From Komagataeibacter europaeus LMG 18890 (GTDB taxonomy: Bacteria > Pseudomonadota > Alphaproteobacteria > Acetobacterales > Acetobacteraceae), in assembly GCF_000285295.1 (NCBI RefSeq), contig NZ_CADP01000001.1, positions 82,578-146,577 of the forward strand: a stretch of DNA of 64,000 nucleotides, given 5' to 3'. Made by a program: the position numbers and the translations under genes. Below the pieces are notes generated by a model that did no database searches, was not told where the DNA came from, and saw only the letters and a list, made by a program, of their open reading frames with translations. Each line of letters begins with the position of its first letter. The first letter of the stretch is position 1. This document shows positions 19,843 through 29,032 of the stretch, one piece after another.

Positions 19843-21435
19843 ATGAAGTTCCGTAATGGCTTGCTGATCGGTTGCGCCTTTCTTGCAGGGATCGCGGCAG
19901 CACCGCAGATTGCACATTATTCAGCAGGCAGGTGGGGCGATATCGCCCCCATGGCCCATGCGGCGGACACTGTCTCCAAGGATGACAATTCCCCACACGA
20001 GATCGAACAGCTCATGTTCCTGTTCGGTTACGTGCTGGAAAAGGTGAAGGCCAATTATGTCGAGCCCGTCTCGACACGCGACCTGATCACCAATTCGCTG
20101 AACGGGATGCTCAGCGGTCTCGACCCGCACAGCTCCTACATGACGGAAAAGCAGTTCTCCGACCTGCAGGTCCAGACCAAGGGATCGTTCGGCGGCCTGG
20201 GGCTGGAAGTCCAGGGGGAAGACGGGCACGTGCGCGTCGTCTCCCCCATTGACGACACGCCTGCGGCCCGCGCGGGCATCAAGCCCGGTGACTTCATTGT
20301 CGCGATTGATGGCAAGAACATTGACGGGCAGCCGCTGGACCAGGTCGTGACCCAGATGCGCGGCAAGCCCGATACCCGCATCACACTGACGCTGATCCGT
20401 GAAAAGGCGCCCAAGCCCATCATTGTCACCCTGACCCGCGCCATCATCCCGCTGCAGGTCATCAAGTCCGCGCTGTACGACAATGTCGGCTATATCCGAA
20501 TCGCGCAGTTCAACGAGGAAACGCAGTCCGGCCTGCTGGCCGCGTACAAGAAGCTGCAGGCCCAGACCCATAACAAGATGGCGGGCCTGATCATCGACCT
20601 GCGTTCCGATCCGGGCGGGCTGCTGACACAGGCGATTGACGTGGGGTCCGACTTCATCCGCAGCGGTGAAATCGTCTCCACCCGCGCCCGCCACCCGCAG
20701 GACAGCCAGCGCTGGGATGCCCACAATACCGACATCACCGGCGGCCTGCCGATTGTCGTGCTGATCAATGGCGGTTCGGCCTCGGCCAGTGAAATCGTGG
20801 CCGGTGCGCTGCAGGACCACCAGCGTGCCGTGCTGCTGGGTGAAAAGACTTTTGGCAAGGGATCGGTCCAGACCATCTTGCCCATCCCGGGCGAAGGCGC
20901 GATCCGCCTGACCACGGCGCGGTACTACACGCCGTCGGGCCGTTCCATCCAGGGGCTGGGCATCATGCCCGACATCCCCGTGCGTGAAGCCCATGACGAT
21001 GCGGGCTACAGCATCCATGAAGCGGATCTGGCGCATATCATCAAGAACCGGGGCGGAAACACCGCGCAGGCCCCGTCGCGCACCGACCTGCCCGCAATCG
21101 CCAAATCCATCCCGGCACAGCCGCCTGCAAACTGGCCCACATTCGACCCGACCAAGCCCACGACCGACTTCCAGCTACAGGAAGGGCTGAGGGTCGTCCG
21201 TTCCATGGCGGGGCTGCCCGTTGCGGCTGAACCGCCAATCCATGATGACAGGGCGAAGGCAACCCCGGTGCCGTCCGCCTCCGTCCCGCCCAAGGCGGCA
21301 GCACCTGCCGCGCCAGCAGGCACGCCCGCGACGCCGACAACACCCGCCACCCCTGCCGCCCCGGCGGAAAAGGAAGGCCCCACGGCGCCATCCACCCCTC
21401 CGGCGACGGCGCCGGCCGTCCCTGCCCACCCCTGA
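19843..21435 (+). CDS. ctpA: C-terminal processing peptidase (S41 family, CtpA)
   Basis: This periplasmic serine protease trims or degrades proteins from the C-terminus. A signal anchor occupies residues 5-22. The PDZ domain spans about 105-195 (GLGLEVQGEDG, AARAGIKPGDFIVAIDG), and the protease domain carries S314 in GGSASASEIVAGAL and K339 in EKTFGKGSVQT. Their 25-residue spacing equals that of characterised tail-specific proteases. After about residue 430 comes a Pro/Ala/Thr-rich, probably unstructured tail of some 50-60 residues. AGGAGA precedes the ATG by 9 nt. It lies 148 bp after the EnvC-like gene and 20 bp before rppH. Confidence 0.95.
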   Translation: MKFRNGLLIGCAFLAGIAAAPQIAHYSAGRWGDIAPMAHAADTVSKDDNSPHEIEQLMFLFGYVLEKVKANYVEPVSTRDLITNSLNGMLSGLDPHSSYMTEKQFSDLQVQTKGSFGGLGLEVQGEDGHVRVVSPIDDTPAARAGIKPGDFIVAIDGKNIDGQPLDQVVTQMRGKPDTRITLTLIREKAPKPIIVTLTRAIIPLQVIKSALYDNVGYIRIAQFNEETQSGLLAAYKKLQAQTHNKMAGLIIDLRSDPGGLLTQAIDVGSDFIRSGEIVSTRARHPQDSQRWDAHNTDITGGLPIVVLINGGSASASEIVAGALQDHQRAVLLGEKTFGKGSVQTILPIPGEGAIRLTTARYYTPSGRSIQGLGIMPDIPVREAHDDAGYSIHEADLAHIIKNRGGNTAQAPSRTDLPAIAKSIPAQPPANWPTFDPTKPTTDFQLQEGLRVVRSMAGLPVAAEPPIHDDRAKATPVPSASVPPKAAAPAAPAGTPATPTTPATPAAPAEKEGPTAPSTPPATAPAVPAHP

Positions 21436-21455
21436 TCCAGCCGGAAGCCGCCGCC

Positions 21456-21950
21456 ATGACCGACCTGCCCTATCGCCCCAATGTGGGGGCGCTGCTGTTC
21501 AACCGACAGGGCATGGTGCTTGTCGCGCGCCGCACCGACATGGAAGGCGCGGGCGGCCCACCGGACCAGGGTGTATGGCAGTGCCCGCAGGGGGGCATTG
21601 ACGAAGGGGAAGACCCGCAGACCGCCGTCCTGCGCGAACTGCATGAGGAAATCGGCACCAATGCTGCCGAAATCATCGGCACCTACCCGGAATGGCTCAG
21701 CTACGACCTGCCCGCGCACCTGATTGGCAAGGCGCTGGGGGGACGTTACCGGGGCCAGACACAGAAATGGTTTGCCCTGCGCTTTACGGGACAGGATTCC
21801 GATATCAGGCTGGATACGCACCTGCCTGCCGAATTCGACATGTGGAAATGGGTCAGGCTGGAACAGCTGCCGCAGCTGAATGTCGGCATCAAGAAAGATA
21901 TCTACACAAGGCTTGCGGCGTATTTCGCCCGCTACGCCGTGGCTGCCTGA
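21456..21950 (+). CDS. rppH: RNA pyrophosphohydrolase RppH (Nudix)
   Basis: RppH removes pyrophosphate from mRNA 5' ends and starts decay; in alphaproteobacteria it is also known as the invasion-associated IalA homologue. The Nudix box is complete: GGIDEGEDPQTAVLRELHEEIG. The N-terminal LPYRPNVGALLFNRQG and the C-terminal EFDMWKWVRLEQLP are typical. At 164 residues it is normal length. Its stop lies 19 bp inside the 3' end of a convergent second Nudix gene. Confidence 0.95.
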   Translation: MTDLPYRPNVGALLFNRQGMVLVARRTDMEGAGGPPDQGVWQCPQGGIDEGEDPQTAVLRELHEEIGTNAAEIIGTYPEWLSYDLPAHLIGKALGGRYRGQTQKWFALRFTGQDSDIRLDTHLPAEFDMWKWVRLEQLPQLNVGIKKDIYTRLAAYFARYAVAA

Positions 21951-22351
21951 GGCATAAGCCCCGCCTGCACCAGCGCGGTCATCGTCCTGCCCCGCAACAG
22001 GGGTGCCAGATCCAGGCCTGCCATATCCCCTGCCCCGATCCAGCGCAGTTCCGCAATTTCGGCGCTCGCGTCCGGCGCGCCATGCAACTGCCCGGTCCAG
22101 ATGCGCGCATGAACGCTAAAGCCGGGCTCATTGGCCGCAACATCGACAAAGTCACCGGGCAGTTCCGCGCCCAGCGTTATGCCACAACCCAGTTCCTCGT
22201 GGATTTCACGCATCAATGCCTGTTCGGGCCGTTCCCCCGCATCGGGCTTGCCGCCGGGCAGCATGAAGGCGGTCGTGCCGCGCTTGCGCACGACCAGCAG
22301 ACGTTCGCGCACGATCACCGCCGCACAGACAACCCTGATGATACCCGGCAT
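21932..22351 (-). CDS. Nudix hydrolase of unknown substrate
   Basis: The 139-residue protein carries GGKPDAGERPEQALMREIHEEL, a full Nudix box with its metal-binding Glu residues (shown in shortened form). The N-terminus IIRVVCAAVIVRERLLVVRKRG matches MutT/NUDT-like small hydrolases. The substrate cannot be told from sequence; candidates are oxidised nucleotides or nucleoside diphosphate derivatives. It overlaps rppH tail to tail by 19 bp, and its own upstream side faces an intergenic repeat and the MFS gene. Confidence 0.9.
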   Translation of the reverse strand: MPGIIRVVCAAVIVRERLLVVRKRGTTAFMLPGGKPDAGERPEQALMREIHEELGCGITLGAELPGDFVDVAANEPGFSVHARIWTGQLHGAPDASAEIAELRWIGAGDMAGLDLAPLLRGRTMTALVQAGLMPQAATA

Positions 22352-22391
22352 ATGTCCTGTCTCCTGCTGTCCCGGCAGCCTGTTTCAATAC

Positions 22392-22471
22392 AAAAGTTCC
22401 TGGTGAGGCTTTTTTCAAAAAGCCTCAGGGAATGCCGCCTCCCTGAAAAAAGGCGACACCCGAAAACCTTT
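22392..22471. repeat. Dispersed two-stem intergenic repeat, copy 2
   Basis: GAGGCTTTTTTCAAAAAGCCTC gives a perfect first stem (split here as GAGGCTTTTT and AAAAAGCCTC), and GCCGCC...GGCGAC gives a weaker second one. The flanks TGGTGAGGC and CACCCGAAAACCTTT match copy 1. It lies one base past the emrB stop and probably terminates that operon. Confidence 0.85.
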
Positions 22472-22472
22472 G

Positions 22473-24047
22473 CTATTTGTCCCCACCCTTGAGCGGCGAC
22501 ATGAGAAAACAGAAGGGTACGACAAGCATGCACCCGATGCCAAGGATCATGAAGACCTCATTATAGGCAAGGATGGCCACCTGCCGCTGGAATTCCTTGT
22601 ACAACCGTCCCATGGCCACGTTATTCACCACCCCCTGCGCATAACCGCGCGCGACCGCGACCGCACGGCTGTGGGCCAGGTATTCGTTGAATGGCTGGTG
22701 ATACGGCGTCATCCAATGGACCATCTGGTTCTGGTGCGCCTGCCGCAGTTCGGTCACCAGTGCCGTGGCCCCCGAAATACTGAGTGACCCCAGCACGTTA
22801 CGCGCCATGCTGAACAGGGCGGACCCGTCGGCGTTCAGTTCGCGTGGCAGGGTGGCGTAGGTAATGGTGGCAATCGGCACGAACAGGAAGGCCATGGTGC
22901 CGGTCTGGCTCATGCGGAACAGGACCAGATGCCGGAAATCCAGATCGGGCACCAGTTGCGCCGACCACAGCATGGACACCCCCATCAGGAAAAAGCCGAA
23001 TGCGATGATGTAGCGCAGCTGGATGTATTTCATCCCGATGCCCACCAGCGGGATCAGCACGATCACCACCATGCCGCCAGGCGACAGGATCAGGCCGGAC
23101 ATGGTGGCGGTATAGCCCATGATCTGCTGTGAAAACTGCGGCACGATAATAGCCGAGGAATAGAGCAGCGCCCCCACCGCACCCATAAGCCCCGTGCCCA
23201 CCGCAAAATTGCGGTCCTTGAACACCCGCAGGTCCACAGCTGGGTTCTTCGCCCGCAACAGCCAGACAACCGCCCCCCCGATGCCAAGGAAGGCAAGGAT
23301 GGCCATGACGACGATCATGCGCGAACCGAACCAGTCCTCGTCCTCGCCCCGGTCAACCGCCACTTCCAGACAGCCGAAGCCAATGGTGATCAGCCCGATA
23401 CCCACGAAATCCAGCGGCGCCTTCTGCTTGCGCGCCCATGGCGGGTCCTCGACCATGATCGACACCGCGATCGTGGCCAGAATGCCCACCGGCACGTTGA
23501 TGAAGAATACCCACCGCCATGAATAGTTATCGGTAATCCACCCGCCCAGTGACGGGCCAAGCACCGGGGCGACCACGGTGGCGATGGCGGTCAGGCCGAA
23601 CGCCGCGGCCCGTTTGTCGGGCGGGAAGGTATCAAGGATGATCGACTGCTGGTTGGGCTGCAGGCCGCCACCAAAGAAACCCTGCATCAGCCGGAACATG
23701 ATCAGTTCGGGCAGGCTGGTGGAAATGCCGCACAGGAAGGACGACAGCGAAAACATGGAAATGCAGATCAGGAAGTAATGCCTGCGCCCGAACAGCTTGC
23801 CCAGCCAGCCCGAGATCGTCAGCACGATGCCGTTGGCCACAAGGTAGGATGTCAACGTCCATGTCGCGTCATCATACGTGGATGACAGGTTGCCCGCGAT
23901 ATGCGGCAGCGCCACGTTGACGATGGTGGTATCGAGAATTTCCATGAAGGCGGCCACCGTCACGACCACGGCGATCAGCCATGGATTGTGTTTCGGTTTC
24001 CAGTTCGTGCCATCCGCCGCCCCGGTGGACGCTGCCTGCGCGCTCAT
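22473..24047 (-). CDS. emrB: DHA2-family MFS multidrug efflux permease, EmrB type
   Basis: The 524-residue inner-membrane protein should use the proton gradient to export hydrophobic compounds through an EmrA-type channel. It has about 14 predicted membrane spans, beginning AVVVTVAAFMEILDTTIVNV, the DHA2 family motif D1-type LDTTIVNVALP, and the motif C-like AIATVVAPVLGPSLGGWI with FFINVPVG next to it. It overlaps the adaptor gene by 4 bp, so translation is coupled. I give the symbol by family resemblance only. The substrate in this organism is unknown. Confidence 0.92.
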   Translation of the reverse strand: MSAQAASTGAADGTNWKPKHNPWLIAVVVTVAAFMEILDTTIVNVALPHIAGNLSSTYDDATWTLTSYLVANGIVLTISGWLGKLFGRRHYFLICISMFSLSSFLCGISTSLPELIMFRLMQGFFGGGLQPNQQSIILDTFPPDKRAAAFGLTAIATVVAPVLGPSLGGWITDNYSWRWVFFINVPVGILATIAVSIMVEDPPWARKQKAPLDFVGIGLITIGFGCLEVAVDRGEDEDWFGSRMIVVMAILAFLGIGGAVVWLLRAKNPAVDLRVFKDRNFAVGTGLMGAVGALLYSSAIIVPQFSQQIMGYTATMSGLILSPGGMVVIVLIPLVGIGMKYIQLRYIIAFGFFLMGVSMLWSAQLVPDLDFRHLVLFRMSQTGTMAFLFVPIATITYATLPRELNADGSALFSMARNVLGSLSISGATALVTELRQAHQNQMVHWMTPYHQPFNEYLAHSRAVAVARGYAQGVVNNVAMGRLYKEFQRQVAILAYNEVFMILGIGCMLVVPFCFLMSPLKGGDK

Positions 24048-25156
24048 TCCGTGTGGACCGTCGGTTCAACCGACAGGCCGATCGACAGCGGCAGGTCCTG
24101 TCGCAGCCCTTCGTCAATCAGGATCTTGACCGGTACGCGCTGCACGATCTTCACATAGTTGCCCGTGGCGTTTTCCGGCGGGAAGGCGCTGAAGGTCGCA
24201 CCCGTGCCCAGCTGCAGCGAATCAACATGCCCCTTCAGCTTCAGGAACGGATAGGCATCAATCGCGATGTCCACCTTCTGGCCCGGACGCATGTGGGTCA
24301 GCTGCGTTTCCTTGTAGTTGGCCACCACCCATATTTCAGGTTCGACAATGGACACCACGGTCTGGCCAGCCGTGACATAGGTGCCACGTTCGATGTTGCG
24401 CTGGGAAATCCAGCCATCATGCGGGGCGCGGATCTGGGTCCATTCCACGTTCAGTTCCATCTCGCGCAGCCTGGCTTCCGCCTGCGCAAGCTGGGCCTGC
24501 TGTTCGGTCACGCGGGCCTCGGTGCTGGAAATATTGGGAATGACCGGCAGGGCGGTTTCAAGGTTGCCCTGTGCCTCAAGCACCTGCGCCTTGGCGGCAT
24601 TCAGCGCCGCGGTGGCATAGTCGATATTCTGCTGCGATGTCGCCTCGCGCGTTACGCCATGCTGGCGGCGGTAATCGGTTTCCGCCTTGAATTCCTGCGC
24701 CTGCGCCTGTGCAAGCTGGCCCTGCGCCACCATCAGGTGACCGGGGAAGTTCTTTTTCGCGACTTCGGACAGCAGGCTGTAATTGCGCACCTGCGCACGC
24801 GCGATATCCACGGCCGCCGCCGCCTGGTCACGCTGGGCGCGCCAGTTGCGATCATCAATGCGGGCAATGACATCACCCTGATGGACAAACTGGTTGTCGT
24901 TCACCAGCAGTTCGGTCACGTAGCCGGACACATGCGGGGCGACCGCCACCGCGCGACCGGCGGTAAAGGCGTCATCCGTTTCGACTTCATTGCGGTGCAG
25001 GAACCAGTAAAGCCCACCCAGGACAAGCAGCGCCACCAGGCCACCGATCAGGATCACCTTGCGCCGGGGGGATGCTTCCTTGGCCTTTTCCTGCTCGTGC
25101 CCAGTGTCCTGTGCGGTCTGTCCGTCTTCAGCTGCCTTGCCTTCGTCCGCGGCCAT
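24044..25156 (-). CDS. emrA: EmrA-type periplasmic adaptor of an efflux pump (HlyD family)
   Basis: This 370-residue membrane fusion protein should link the EmrB-like permease to an outer-membrane channel. It has a Lys/Arg-flanked single span at about residues 33-50 (VILIGGLVALLVLGGLYWFL), a split lipoyl domain (VAPHVSGYVTELLVNDNQ and later RAPHDGWISQRNIERGTYV), a long alpha-helical hairpin, and a beta-barrel region (IWVVANYKETQLTHM). The 40-residue cytoplasmic start is charged. It is the first gene of the pair, and an operator-like palindrome lies 53 bp upstream. No outer-membrane partner gene is adjacent. Confidence 0.92.
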   Translation of the reverse strand: MAADEGKAAEDGQTAQDTGHEQEKAKEASPRRKVILIGGLVALLVLGGLYWFLHRNEVETDDAFTAGRAVAVAPHVSGYVTELLVNDNQFVHQGDVIARIDDRNWRAQRDQAAAAVDIARAQVRNYSLLSEVAKKNFPGHLMVAQGQLAQAQAQEFKAETDYRRQHGVTREATSQQNIDYATAALNAAKAQVLEAQGNLETALPVIPNISSTEARVTEQQAQLAQAEARLREMELNVEWTQIRAPHDGWISQRNIERGTYVTAGQTVVSIVEPEIWVVANYKETQLTHMRPGQKVDIAIDAYPFLKLKGHVDSLQLGTGATFSAFPPENATGNYVKIVQRVPVKILIDEGLRQDLPLSIGLSVEPTVHTE

Positions 25157-25208
25157 CTGCTTCCCTCATCATCACTTTTATTGCAGCCCCTGATCCTGTC
25201 ATCCACGC

Positions 25209-25231
25209 ATTGACCGAACGGGTCGGTCAAT
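25209..25231. promoter_or_regulatory. TetR-type operator-like palindrome upstream of emrAB
   Basis: ATTGACCGA-N5-TCGGTCAAT has perfect 9-bp arms around ACGGG, and the arm includes a TTGACC that could double as a -35 element. Its form is typical of operators for TetR-family efflux repressors. No TetR-like gene lies in the flanking DNA, so the regulator would act from elsewhere. Confidence 0.65.
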
Positions 25232-25295
25232 CCATTGCACGAAGCTTGCAACACTTCAACCGCCATCACCGGCCCGGGCGCACATTCAGCGCAGT

Positions 25296-27080
25296 TTACA
25301 GCGTAAAGGCCTGATTGCGTACCATGCGGGCATACAGCCCGTTTTCATCCATCAGTGCATCATGCGTGCCACATTCCACCGCGCGGCCCTGCGCCATGAC
25401 CACGACCAGATCGGCTGAACGGACGGTGGACAGGCGGTGGGCCACCACGATGGTCGTGCGTCCGTGGCGCAGATGCGTCAGGGCGTTCTGTACAATGGCC
25501 TCGCTTTCGCTATCCAGCGCGCTTGTCGCCTCATCCAGCAACAGCACGCGCGGGTTGCGCAGCAGGGCGCGCGCCAGCGCCACGCGCTGCCGCTGGCCAC
25601 CCGACAGGCGCTGCCCGCCGGGACCAACCACCGTGTCATATCCCCGTGGCAGGGCCTGAATGAATTCATCCGCCGCCGCCGCCCGGGCCGCTGCACGCAC
25701 CTGCCCGTCATCAGCCTGCGGGTTGCCCATGCGGATATTGTCCATGACCGACAGGTCAAACAGCAGCGTGTCCTGACTGACATAGGCGATCGCGTCACGC
25801 AGTTCCGACAAGATCAGGCGGCGCAGGTCCACGCCATCGAGCGTGATGCGCCCCCCCGATACGTCATGCAGGCGCGGGATCAGCGACAGCGCCGTGGACT
25901 TGCCCGCCCCCGACGGGCCGACAAGGGCCACGGTCAGGCCGGGACTTGCCACGAAATCCAGTCCCTCCAGCCCCATGCGCCCATCGGGATAACGGAACGT
26001 GACCCGTTCAAAGCGCAGGTCGCCCCCGCCGGGCGGCAGGTCGATCGCATCGGGCGCCTGCGCCACGGCCACGGGTTCGTCAATCACGTCAAACACGCGC
26101 TGCAGGCCGCCAAGACCTTCCTGCAGGGCGATATTGAGCGTGCCAAGCGCACGCAGCGGCCGCGCGGCCAGCAGCAGGGCCGCGACAAACCCGGAAAAAT
26201 CACCCAGCGTGGCCCCGCCCTGCGTCGCGCGCCACCCGGCAAAGCCCAGCACGGCCGCAACCGCGATCCCGCCCAGTATCTCCAGCATCGGGTCCACGCG
26301 CGCACGCCCGCGGGCAATGCGCAGCAGCCCCGCATGCAGTCCGTCCAGTACATGCCCCGCCCGGCGTTCTTCCGCGTCTTCCAGTCGATAGACGCGGATG
26401 GTGCGCGACTGGCTGAAACTTTCGGTCAGCATCGCGCTCGTCTCGCCCACCTGTTCATGCACGCCACCGGACTCGCGGCGCAGGCGCTTGCCCAGCCTGC
26501 GCACCGGCATGGCCGCGATGGGATACAGCACGGCGGCAATCAGGCTGAGTTCCCAGTCCATGTACAGCATGGAGGCAATCAGCCCCACCACCGTCACGGC
26601 GTCACCCAGCGCATTGGTGGCGCGGATCATCGCCTCACGAATCGCCACGGCGTCGGTGGTGAAGCGGGCGGCGATCTGGGCCGGGGCCTCGGTTTCAATG
26701 CGCGAGATATCGGCATGGACCAGATGGTGGAACATGCGCTGCTGCAGGCCACGGATCACCAGCAGCACCAGCGACTGCACCGCGATCGACTGCCCGTACT
26801 GCGATATGGCCTTCGCCACCGTGATCACCACCACCAACAGCGGCACCTGATACAGGATACGCGGATCATGGTCGGCAAACATGTCCAGCGCACGCTGGAT
26901 CACCAGCGGATACAGCGCACTGAATATGGCCATGAGCGCCGTCAGCACCATGACGGTCAGTATGCGCAGCTTGTGACAGGCCAGTTCATCATGCCACAGC
27001 CGTCGCATCAGGCTGCGTGACGACACCGTTTGCGTGGGTGCGGCCTGCCTGTCGGGCATGGGCGTTTGAATCGCGTTCAT
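25296..27080 (-). CDS. ABC exporter with fused membrane and ATPase domains (MsbA/LmrA-like)
   Basis: The protein is about 594 residues, a half-transporter with six spans in the first about 320 residues and a C-terminal nucleotide-binding domain. Walker A is GPSGAGKST, the signature is LSGGQRQRVALARALL and Walker B is RVLLLDEATSALDSESE; the switch His is in VVAHRLSTVRS. The likely role is flippase or exporter of a lipid-linked or hydrophobic substrate. It could be MsbA, but no LPS or lpxK gene neighbours it. The frame is open for 16 more codons to 27128, but those residues look unrelated to the family, so I prefer Met at 27080. No strong ribosome binding site supports either start. Confidence 0.88.
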   Translation of the reverse strand: MNAIQTPMPDRQAAPTQTVSSRSLMRRLWHDELACHKLRILTVMVLTALMAIFSALYPLVIQRALDMFADHDPRILYQVPLLVVVITVAKAISQYGQSIAVQSLVLLVIRGLQQRMFHHLVHADISRIETEAPAQIAARFTTDAVAIREAMIRATNALGDAVTVVGLIASMLYMDWELSLIAAVLYPIAAMPVRRLGKRLRRESGGVHEQVGETSAMLTESFSQSRTIRVYRLEDAEERRAGHVLDGLHAGLLRIARGRARVDPMLEILGGIAVAAVLGFAGWRATQGGATLGDFSGFVAALLLAARPLRALGTLNIALQEGLGGLQRVFDVIDEPVAVAQAPDAIDLPPGGGDLRFERVTFRYPDGRMGLEGLDFVASPGLTVALVGPSGAGKSTALSLIPRLHDVSGGRITLDGVDLRRLILSELRDAIAYVSQDTLLFDLSVMDNIRMGNPQADDGQVRAAARAAAADEFIQALPRGYDTVVGPGGQRLSGGQRQRVALARALLRNPRVLLLDEATSALDSESEAIVQNALTHLRHGRTTIVVAHRLSTVRSADLVVVMAQGRAVECGTHDALMDENGLYARMVRNQAFTL

Positions 27081-27139
27081 TAACCGGCCTATAGCCGCAT
27101 GGCCGCCCAAAACAAAGGCCCGCGACACATGGTTACAAA

Positions 27140-28366
27140 TTATGTCTCGGCAGGGGGACCGTCACGCAATACCCCATCCATGCGCGCCACACAGGCCGCA
27201 TGACCTGCGGTGCAGCCATTTTCCAGCCACCATCGCCGCACCCGCGCCAGTACCCGGCCCACCATTGCGCCCGATGCGCGCCCGGTCGCCATGACATCGC
27301 GGCCCGCCAGCGGGAAGACCGGCTTTTCCATTGCTTCCAGCCCGGCCCGCAGGGCATCCCACGTGGCCGCCCGCTGTCCCGCCATGTCGGCCTGACGCAG
27401 CCATGTACGCCATGACAGGTCGCGCAACGCATGATCGGCCAGCATGGGCGCAAGCACGTCCGCCCCCATGCCGGGCAGCGGCACGGGTTCGCCGCGCGTC
27501 TGCGCCAGCGCCGTGGTAACGGCGCGCGACAGCTTCAGCCGCCGCGCCACCTCGCGCACATCCCCCGACACCAGGGCGGCAAGGCGCAGCACCGCATCCG
27601 CCGGTGCGCCACAGGCCAGCAGGCGGCCAAGGCGGCTGATGTCGTAGCCTTCGGGCAGGACATGGCCCAGCACACCGGCATCATGCATCTGGACCAGCGT
27701 GCGCGCCACATGCGGCCCGACAAGGATACGGCGCAGTTCCGACCACACCCGTTCGACCGACAGCCGGTCGATCATGCCCGACAGGGCGGCAATGGCGGCA
27801 ATCGCTTCCGGTTCGGGCGCATCCCCGCCGTAACGGGCCTGAAAGCGGAAAAAACGCAGGATGCGCAGCGCATCTTCCGTAATGCGCAGCCGCGCATCCC
27901 CCACGAAGCGGATCCGTCCCACCGCCAGGTCTGCCCGCCCGTTGAAATAATCATGCACCACGCCCGCGCTGTCGCACGACATGGCGTTTATGGTGAAATC
28001 GCGCCGGGCCGCGTCCTCGCGCCAGTCACGGGTCCAGGCCACGGTGGCGTGGCGGCCATCGGTTTCCTCATCCCGGCGCAGGGTCGTGATCTCGAATGGA
28101 CGCCCCTCCAGCACGGCGGTGACGGTGCCGTGCGACAGGCCCGTGGGCACCACGCGCATCCCCGCCTGTTTCAGCCGTGCCATCACCACATCGGGCGCAA
28201 GCGGGGTGGCAAGGTCGATATCCGACACCCCGCGCCCGCACAGCAGGTCACGCACCGCGCCCCCCACCAGCCGCGCATCGGGCAGGATGGACCATATCCG
28301 CGCAAGCTGCCCCGACACGTCCGGCATGTCCCGGCGCAGGCCATCAAGCGGGTTGATCCCGGTCAT
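27140..28366 (-). CDS. CCA tRNA nucleotidyltransferase / poly(A) polymerase family protein
   Basis: The 408-residue enzyme belongs to the class II nucleotidyltransferases that add or repair the CCA end of tRNA. The catalytic head has LVGGAVRDLLCGRGVSDIDLAT with the GGxVRD motif and the DxD metal site, then RRDEETDGRH and the RRDFTINAM motif. The RNA-binding neck contains EDALRILRFFRFQARYG. The C-terminal domain is poorly conserved. A related poly(A) polymerase function cannot be excluded, but CCA addition is the usual role in alphaproteobacteria. It is 2 bp downstream of the DUF1285 gene, so the two are co-transcribed. Confidence 0.9.
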   Translation of the reverse strand: MTGINPLDGLRRDMPDVSGQLARIWSILPDARLVGGAVRDLLCGRGVSDIDLATPLAPDVVMARLKQAGMRVVPTGLSHGTVTAVLEGRPFEITTLRRDEETDGRHATVAWTRDWREDAARRDFTINAMSCDSAGVVHDYFNGRADLAVGRIRFVGDARLRITEDALRILRFFRFQARYGGDAPEPEAIAAIAALSGMIDRLSVERVWSELRRILVGPHVARTLVQMHDAGVLGHVLPEGYDISRLGRLLACGAPADAVLRLAALVSGDVREVARRLKLSRAVTTALAQTRGEPVPLPGMGADVLAPMLADHALRDLSWRTWLRQADMAGQRAATWDALRAGLEAMEKPVFPLAGRDVMATGRASGAMVGRVLARVRRWWLENGCTAGHAACVARMDGVLRDGPPAET

Positions 28367-28368
28367 GG

Positions 28369-28941
28369 TCAGGTTTCGTCCGGCAGGGTCGACAGCGGGA
28401 AAAACACATGCTGGCTCCAGACCCCCAGGCAGGGCACGCCACGGCAGTTTCCTTCCACCGCCAGCGCGGCCAGTTCGTAATAGACCGGGCGCGCGATCCG
28501 TGCCTCGATCGGCAGCGCGCCATCCCCGTCACGCACATGCAGGTAGGGCACCGGCCCCGTGCCGCAGCCTTCGCACGGCACGTCCCACGCACAGCGAATC
28601 GGGTGATCCGGCCCCGCGCAGATCACCTGGTCCACATTGGTGCGGAACGACAGCACCTGCCCCCGCCCGCAGCCATGCCATTCCAGGTGGTTTGCGACGA
28701 AGGGCGCGTCCTCCACCTCAATCGTGCCCTGCTCGACCGGGGTCTGCAGGCGGTAGCCCCCCTGCGCGTCACGCCGCAGGGTGGATGCGAACAGGCAGAC
28801 CATCGGCTTGCGACGGATGGGGGAGCCACGGTACAGCCATGTCCCGTCACGCCTGATCAGGAACGGCAGCGCGCCGCATGTGCCCGCCCGCCCCGTGGAA
28901 AGGGGGGGCATGGTCTCACCTGTCTCGAAATCGTCCATCAA
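28369..28941 (-). CDS. DUF1285 domain-containing protein
   Basis: The 190-residue protein has the DUF1285 pattern: LIRRDGTWLYRGSPIRRKPMVCLFAS, TPVEQGTIEVEDAPFVA, LSFRTNVDQVI and ARPVYYELAAL (given in parts). The function of the family is not established. One point is notable: a cysteine pair with spacing C-x2-C (CEGCGTGPVPYLHVR) inside a segment containing WDVPCEGC. It lies 2 bp upstream of the CCA transferase gene, the arrangement common in alphaproteobacteria. The adjacent divergent gene is moxR. Confidence 0.88.
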   Translation of the reverse strand: MMDDFETGETMPPLSTGRAGTCGALPFLIRRDGTWLYRGSPIRRKPMVCLFASTLRRDAQGGYRLQTPVEQGTIEVEDAPFVANHLEWHGCGRGQVLSFRTNVDQVICAGPDHPIRCAWDVPCEGCGTGPVPYLHVRDGDGALPIEARIARPVYYELAALAVEGNCRGVPCLGVWSQHVFFPLSTLPDET

Positions 28942-28986
28942 TTGCGTTAACCCGACACTATGGAAGCTGCTGGACTTGATATAGGG

Positions 28987-29003
28987 ATCAACACCGGGTT
29001 GAT
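28987..29003. promoter_or_regulatory. Inverted repeat between DUF1285 and moxR
   Basis: ATCAAC-ACCGG-GTTGAT is a 17-bp inverted repeat in the 91-bp divergent promoter space, 30 bp before the moxR start. It could be an operator for the moxR operon. No regulator is evident nearby. Confidence 0.3.
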
Positions 29004-29032
29004 GAAACCCCCGGACCTGTCAGACTGTTGGA

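Noticed and set aside
25437..27020. A long plus-strand frame opposite the ABC exporter
   Set aside because: The minus strand shows Walker A, signature and Walker B motifs in the right order.
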